A DNA stretch of 10,000 nt from Glandiceps talaboti (taxonomy: Eukaryota; Hemichordata; Enteropneusta; Spengelidae), in assembly GCF_964340395.1 (NCBI RefSeq), contig NC_135561.1, forward strand, positions 5,001 through 15,000. Direction: 5' to 3'. Shown one piece after another: positions 6,628 to 10,000 of the stretch. The position numbers and the translations under genes were made by a program. Positions within the stretch are counted from its first letter, which is position 1. Every line of letters begins with the position of its first letter. A model generated the notes under the pieces. That model did no database searches, was not told where the DNA came from, and saw only the letters and a list, made by a program, of their open reading frames with translations.

Positions 6628-6750
6628 GTGGTGGTGGTGTTGGAGGTGGTGGTGGTGGTGGTGGTGGTGGTGGTGGTGGTGGGGTGGTGGTGGTGGTGGT
6701 TGTGATGGTGGTGGTGGTGGTGGTGGTGGTGGTGGTGACGGTGACAGTGG
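6628..6750 (+). repeat. (GGT)n microsatellite
   Basis: An almost pure GTG/GGT trinucleotide run of about 120 bp, with interruptions GTTGGA, GTTGTGATG and GACGGTGACAGTGG near the ends. The 84-codon frame across it reads poly-Gly and then poly-Val, an artefact of the repeat and not a protein. The G-rich strand could form quadruplex-like structures. Confidence 0.97.
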
Positions 6751-7077
6751 TACTATTTCTTGGTCGCCTGCTTATAAGTAGAGTATCAGCCGTTGTGGGC
6801 GCTGTCTAATCTCCCTTTCCCCAAGGGGCAGGTAGGCTGATAAGACCGGACCTATGACGACATTACAGTCTAGCTTACCAGATGACATTTCAATATTAGT
6901 ATCAACTCGTTTTGCATATCAGAAAATGCTTAACATTGTATGTAACTACAGTATGCAACTAAACCTCCCAACCTCAAAAAGTAGATTATTAGTTTTTAAA
7001 GCAACAACTTAGAGAATGCGATCGCTCTAGCCTGAAATCCATTCGGATTGGATTTTTTGCAGTCGTATTTCAAATCA
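6751..7077. other. Single-copy stretch, no gene seen
   Basis: Contains a self-complementary CCCCAAGGGG (6820-6829) and GCGATCGC (7018-7025). No frame or RNA signature was recognised. Confidence 0.55.
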
Positions 7078-7126
7078 CATGACTTGACTTGACTTGACGT
7101 GACCTGACTTAACTTGATATGACAAT
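7078..7126 (+). repeat. Degenerate (TTGAC)n pentamer tract, part 1
   Basis: Successive GACTT words (TGACTTGACTTGACTTGACG), then GACCTGACTTAACTTGATATGACAATTTAGA. The closing GACAATTTAGA recurs at the end of part 2, so both tracts probably come from one array. Confidence 0.85.
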
Positions 7127-7171
7127 TTAGAATACTGTAGTTTAAACTCATGTAGTTGGAAATAAGTACAA
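7123..7171 (+). repeat. Short dispersed match, copy 1
   Basis: CAATTTAGAATACTGTAGTT and the following AAACTCATGTAGTTGGA-AAGTACAAA aligns with 8729-8776 at about 80% by eye. It spans the edge of the pentamer tract. Confidence 0.5.
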
Positions 7172-7240
7172 AATTAGCTAGTCAGGGTGAGGGATAGGAT
7201 TAAATAACTAATAATAATCAATATATGCTGAATTAACTTA

Positions 7241-7420
7241 TTCGACTCATGACTTAACTCTTGATTCGACTAGACTCAACTTGACTCTTGACTTGGCTTA
7301 ACTTAAATTTACGTGAACTTACTTACCTGACCTTGTCCTTGACCTACCTTTACTTGAATTTACTTGCGCTTGCCCTACCTTTAGTTGACTCTTGACTTGA
7401 CTTGACCTGACAATTTAGAG
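7241..7420 (+). repeat. Degenerate (TTGAC)n pentamer tract, part 2
   Basis: About 180 bp of GACTTAACTC, TTGATTCGACT, CAACTTGACTCTTGACTTGG and similar words, with larger forms such as CTTGACCTACCTTTACTTGA and CTTGCCCTACCTTTAGTTGA near 7340-7390. It ends GACTTGACCTGACAATTTAGA, like part 1. The 114-bp spacer between the parts is not pentameric and contains the dispersed match at 7123-7171. Confidence 0.85.
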
Positions 7421-7710
7421 GGTGGGCAAGGGGTATATTCGTACTTCGTAATCGGTCCATTTTAGTTTTCGTTATTTGTAAAACGTTGCAATAAAGTCCG
7501 TAAAATCGTAATTCAGTGGTTGGCGTACTGCGTAATCAACTATTTAGTGATTGTAATATCAGTACAAGAACCATTTTTTTCGTACACGTAAAAGAAAAAT
7601 ACAACTGTACGATGTTAAAATGATTCAATACAAGCAACACTAAACGCGATCTGTAACATACCCAGGACTTTTGCTTGCAAAAATAGCAGTCATATCAGAA
7701 TATAATGTGC
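7421..7710. other. Single-copy stretch, no gene seen
   Basis: Contains several CGTAATC/CGTAAAA words (7440-7530) and no recognisable coding frame. Confidence 0.5.
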
Positions 7711-7851
7711 CTTTATTTTACTTTCTTTTAGGGGGTCCCAGGCCCACGAAGGTCAAAGTTTATCGATGGAAAAGAAAGAATGAATGATCCCTTTGAACTG
7801 AGGAATTTAGAAGTATTAATATTAAAAGTACATGAAAAATCATTCGTTTAA
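7711..7851 (+). other. Possible 3' splice site and terminal exon (weak)
   Basis: A pyrimidine-rich run, CTTTATTTTACTTTCTTTTA, ends in AG at 7730-7731, a good animal acceptor. Behind it, 7732-7851 is open for 39 codons to a TAA and begins GVPGPRRSKFIDGKERMNDP. The two alternative phases end after about 16-17 codons, one of them reading GPRPTKVKVYRWKRKNE. Donor-like GGTAAGC at 7875-7881 and GGTAAGT at 7916-7922 follow, but no single frame stays open to them. I recognise no protein family. Without a neighbouring exon this stays a hint, and chance is quite possible. Confidence 0.15.
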
Positions 7852-8300
7852 TTGTCGGCAAATGTCACGGAATATTGGTAAGCCCAACGCAAACAGGCAA
7901 TGTTATGTGGTATACGGTAAGTTTACAAAGGAGGATGGTGGATGGATGGGTAAACAACGAGGTAGTTCAATAGTTGCTTCAAAGGTCTTAGATTGTAATT
8001 TGCTATTTAAATTTCTTTAATTGTACGGGTATTTATAAATGTTGTACAGCTTGATATGTTTAACATCAAGCCGTGCATTCCCGTTTCAAAGCCGAAATGC
8101 GTGTACTGTTCACTGTTTCGATACATAGTGGTATGGCATATAGAATTATGCAATGTACATGTATATTTTATGTTATTCATTCACATATTTCTCTATGTGT
8201 TCATTTATAAAGCAATATTTACATTTTCATCAGAAGTGCGTATTTTTCATCAGACGATACGTCAATATAGCACCAAAGTGCATACTTTTGGTTCCAAAAT
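7852..8300. other. AT-rich stretch with chance frames
   Basis: Frames of 62-109 codons (7832-8020, 8056-8385, 8153-8374) overlap in different phases and encode hydrophobic, Phe/Tyr/Ile-rich strings typical of AT-rich non-coding DNA. GCTTGAT at 8049-8055 is mirrored by ATCAAGC at 8065-8071. Confidence 0.5.
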
Positions 8301-8346
8301 TTCAAAAAGTTTCAACAGCTGGAGGGGACACCCCACTCGGTCGCTC
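8301..8346 (+). repeat. G/C hairpin relic resembling the array hairpin
   Basis: GGAGGGGACACCCCACTCGG has the GGGGACACCCC core of array unit 2 (3962-3972), then TCGCTCCGCTTCCTCG. A similar GCCGGGGACACCCTTGCCC lies at 8705-8723. These may be degenerate members of a dispersed family whose ends carry this hairpin. Confidence 0.4.
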
Positions 8347-8699
8347 CGCTTCCTCGTTGTTGACAAATGTTTAGTTCCCGCCTAATTGTATTGTTTTACC
8401 TCCTGCTTTTAGAAATGCATATATCACTAAAACATATTTACCAGACAATCATTCAAAACCGTTTGTCAAAAATGTAAGCTCATCTCACCATCAATATGTT
8501 GCCATGATCAGTTTTGCAAGGAGTGGTAGATGCATTAGAATGACATTACAGCAACTTTCAAGTTATAACTAATTGTAAAACATAAACTCCAGTTTATTTT
8601 CTTTCTAATTCGTAAATTTCGTTTTTTCATCGTAAATGTAAACATTGAAATGTTATCTTCAAAATGTCATTCAACACTTACTTTTTTCTGTAAATCGTT
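8347..8699. other. AT-rich single-copy stretch, no gene seen
   Basis: No repeat, RNA signature or convincing frame was found. The frame that begins at 8650 runs into the CA microsatellite and its C-terminal half is Thr-His repeats. Confidence 0.5.
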
Positions 8700-8728
8700 C
8701 CTGGGCCGGGGACACCCTTGCCCACCCT

Positions 8729-8776
8729 CAATTCAAAATGCTGTAGTTCAAACTCATGGAGTTGTACAGAGTACAA
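8729..8776 (+). repeat. Short dispersed match, copy 2
   Basis: CAATTCAAAATGCTGTAGTT, then AAACTCATGGAGTTGTACAG and AGTACAAA, is the partner of 7123-7171. It lies just right of a G/C hairpin relic at 8700-8727. Confidence 0.5.
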
Positions 8777-8966
8777 ACATTGAACATATTGTTGAATACA
8801 TGCACTTAAAACAATATTCAATAACTGTGCTACAAACTTCAGCAACGACTCCGAACATCTCAAAGCTGGTGGAATCACGGTGTATTATTTTCATACGAGT
8901 AACCAGTAATGCTGTACTCCAAATAATGATTAGAAGGAATAAATGTCAGATGAAACCATTTGACAA

Positions 8967-8969
<3 letters not shown>

Positions 8970-9031
<62 letters not shown>

Positions 9032-9047
9032 GACAGACAGACACACA

Positions 9048-9079
<32 letters not shown>
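8970..9079 (+). repeat. (CA)n / (CAGA)n compound microsatellite
   Basis: About 57 bp of CA repeats, a CAGA/GACA block (9027-9041), then mixed CACAGACA and CA repeats ending at ACACATGTA. Reading frames across it give Thr-His or Cys-Val strings, which are artefacts. Confidence 0.98.
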
Positions 9080-9083
<4 letters not shown>

Positions 9084-9356
9084 TTGACAAAAACATCGAC
9101 ATATTGCACTCTAACTCGGATTATTTAATTAAAGTATTATAAACTTGTTTGACTTACGATTGTTGACCATTTCAATGACGACGATGAATATCCGATACTC
9201 AGCAACAAAAATGTTCATTTGACAAATGCCAAGTCCGAGTATTTTCAGGCAAAGTTCAAAGTTGATATTGTCCAAGAGTAGTGCACACAGTTCACTCTAG
9301 TTCAAATCCAATTAGATGTCTACAACAAGCAAATTTATTCCTGGGATAGGAACACA
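9080..9356. other. Single-copy stretch, no gene seen
   Basis: No credible frame or repeat. AGTTCAAAGTTGA near 9255 is another loose DR1-like word. Confidence 0.5.
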
Positions 9357-9370
9357 CTAAGAACGTTAAC

Positions 9371-9712
9371 GTGTTACATTTCACTTAAATTCCAGTCCGA
9401 ATAAAATGTCCGTTCTTAGAGTACCTGGCCCTGGCAGTCTTGTGTTACATTGCACTTCAATTCCAATCCGGATAAAATTTGCAAATTTCGGCACTCACAG
9501 TTCGTGCCTTCGGCAATCCTATCAGTACGCATTAGCATTCAGTGCTACGGAACGAGGCGACGACTTTGATTTACATGAACGACTTACGACAGTCTAAGTC
9601 TTGTGTTACATTGCACTTCAATTCCAATCCGGATATATAAAATGCCCGTTCTTAGAAAACATGGCCCTGGCATACTTGTGTTACATTCCACTTCAATTCC
9701 AGCCCTGGTAGA
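9371..9712 (+). repeat. 71-75-bp tandem repeat, interrupted
   Basis: Units begin with GTGTTACATT at 9371, 9442, 9603 and 9678. A full unit reads GTGTTACATTGCACTTCAAT, TCCAATCCGGATAAAATG, CCCGTTCTTAGA, ATGGCCCTGGCA, CTT. The second unit breaks off after about 43 bp and is followed by about 117 bp of different sequence (9486-9602) before the third unit. The fourth fades near 9712. CTAAGAACG at 9357-9365 mirrors CGTTCTTAG at 9411-9419 inside the first unit. Confidence 0.85.
9486..9602. other. CpG-richer block interrupting the tandem repeat
   Basis: Contains TTCGGCACTCACAGTTCGTG and then CCTTCGGC, a loose inverted pair, and several CG dinucleotides unlike the AT-rich neighbours. It replaces the second half of repeat unit 2. 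It may be a small insertion or a unit remnant; no clear target duplication was seen. Confidence 0.5.
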
Positions 9713-9803
9713 ATTGCGTCACACAACAAAACCTTACCACCTGTTACACTTACAGTGCACCAATCGCAATCTGAATACATGTACAGAGTGTGTTTTCTTT
9801 TTC

Positions 9804-9892
9804 GCTGTTACATTTTCTGTCATTTGTTCTTTTGTGAGCACGCGTTACATACGAGTGCTCACAAAAGAACTAACGACAGTAACCGTAACAGC
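9804..9892. repeat. Large palindrome with 38-bp arms and 13-bp loop
   Basis: The inner 16 bases of each arm pair perfectly (GTTCTTTTGTGAGCAC at 9826-9841 with GTGCTCACAAAAGAAC at 9855-9870). The outer 22 bases pair with five mismatches, ending GCTGTTAC/GTAACAGC, so 33 of 38 pair overall. Pairing continues weakly outward through CTTTTTC/AAAAAAG. The loop is GCGTTACATACGA. The size and quality are beyond chance in 10 kb. It could be a foldback transposon end, a structured RNA region or a remnant of two inverted repeat units. Confidence 0.92.
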
Positions 9893-10000
9893 AAAAAAGT
9901 ACACGACACCGGATTTTAATTAGATTGGCCCAAATCCATCTGGGGTCCTAAAGTTGCCCAAAGTTGCGTTCGATTACTACATGACGTCAAACTCGGAGAG
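9893..10000. other. Window end with a CRE-like site
   Basis: No gene seen. TGACGTCA at 9982-9989 is a perfect cAMP-response-element palindrome, but an 8-bp word can occur by chance. AAAGTTGCCC/AAAGTTGCG is a small direct repeat at 9951-9968. Confidence 0.4.

Noticed and set aside
6555-6809. Gly/Val-rich 84-codon frame
   Set aside because: It is a translation of the (GGT)n microsatellite.
8650-9087. 145-codon frame with a Thr-His tail
   Set aside because: About half of it is the (CA)n microsatellite, and the rest has no recognisable features.
9603-9923. 106-codon frame over the tandem repeat and palindrome
   Set aside because: It spans repeat units and both arms of the palindrome, so its peptide reflects the DNA structure. 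No family was recognised.

Overview
The window looks like non-coding DNA from an animal nuclear genome, most likely a marine invertebrate such as a mollusc or an invertebrate deuterostome. Four things suggest this: AT-rich sequence without a credible gene, long (CA)n and (GGT)n microsatellites, many diverged and nested repeats, and short motifs that match metazoan CTCF and nuclear-receptor sites. The lineage is an inference; nothing here fixes the species. I found no protein-coding gene, rRNA or tRNA that I can defend. The only hint of an exon is a weak candidate behind a good 3' splice-site signal near 7731.

Layout. (1) 1-2303: two direct copies of a segment of about 895 bp (1-893 and 1409-2303), roughly 97% alike by eye and offset by 1408 bp. 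The stretch between them ends in older tandem units of about 170-183 bp, and these run on into the second copy. (2) 2304-2456: a dispersed repeat that recurs at 6404-6554. (3) 2776-4835: a candidate non-autonomous DNA transposon of about 2.05 kb, with 29-bp terminal inverted repeats (27/29 identical) and a TAA on both sides. Its interior holds a tandem array of 241-245-bp units, each with a G-run/C-run hairpin at its head. (4) 4836-6554: mostly single-copy AT-rich DNA with degenerate TGACC-rich sequence, an inverted pair of E-boxes and more fragments of the repeat family seen at 1-2303. (5) 6628-7420: a (GGT)n microsatellite, then degenerate TTGAC pentamer tracts. (6) 7421-8969: mostly unremarkable, with the possible exon and two short G/C hairpin relics. 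(7) 8970-9079: a (CA)n/(CAGA)n microsatellite. (8) 9357-9710: a 71-75-bp tandem repeat, interrupted once. (9) 9804-9892: a strong palindrome with 38-bp arms and a 13-bp loop.

The most interesting pattern is a recurring module. A head close to CTATCCTGAAAGTTT lies about 55-75 bp from a tail close to GCGCCCTCAGTGG or GCGCCCCCTAGTGG. It occurs in both orientations at 131-206, 446-537, 1539-1614, 1854-1945, 5936-6017 and, reversed, 6346-6430. The tail is a near-consensus CTCF site in its best copies. A direct repeat of AGGTCA with 1-bp spacing (a DR1 nuclear-receptor site) lies on the other side of the head in several copies. If real, this family spreads CTCF-like and DR1-like sites through the genome. 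That reading is inference from sequence alone.
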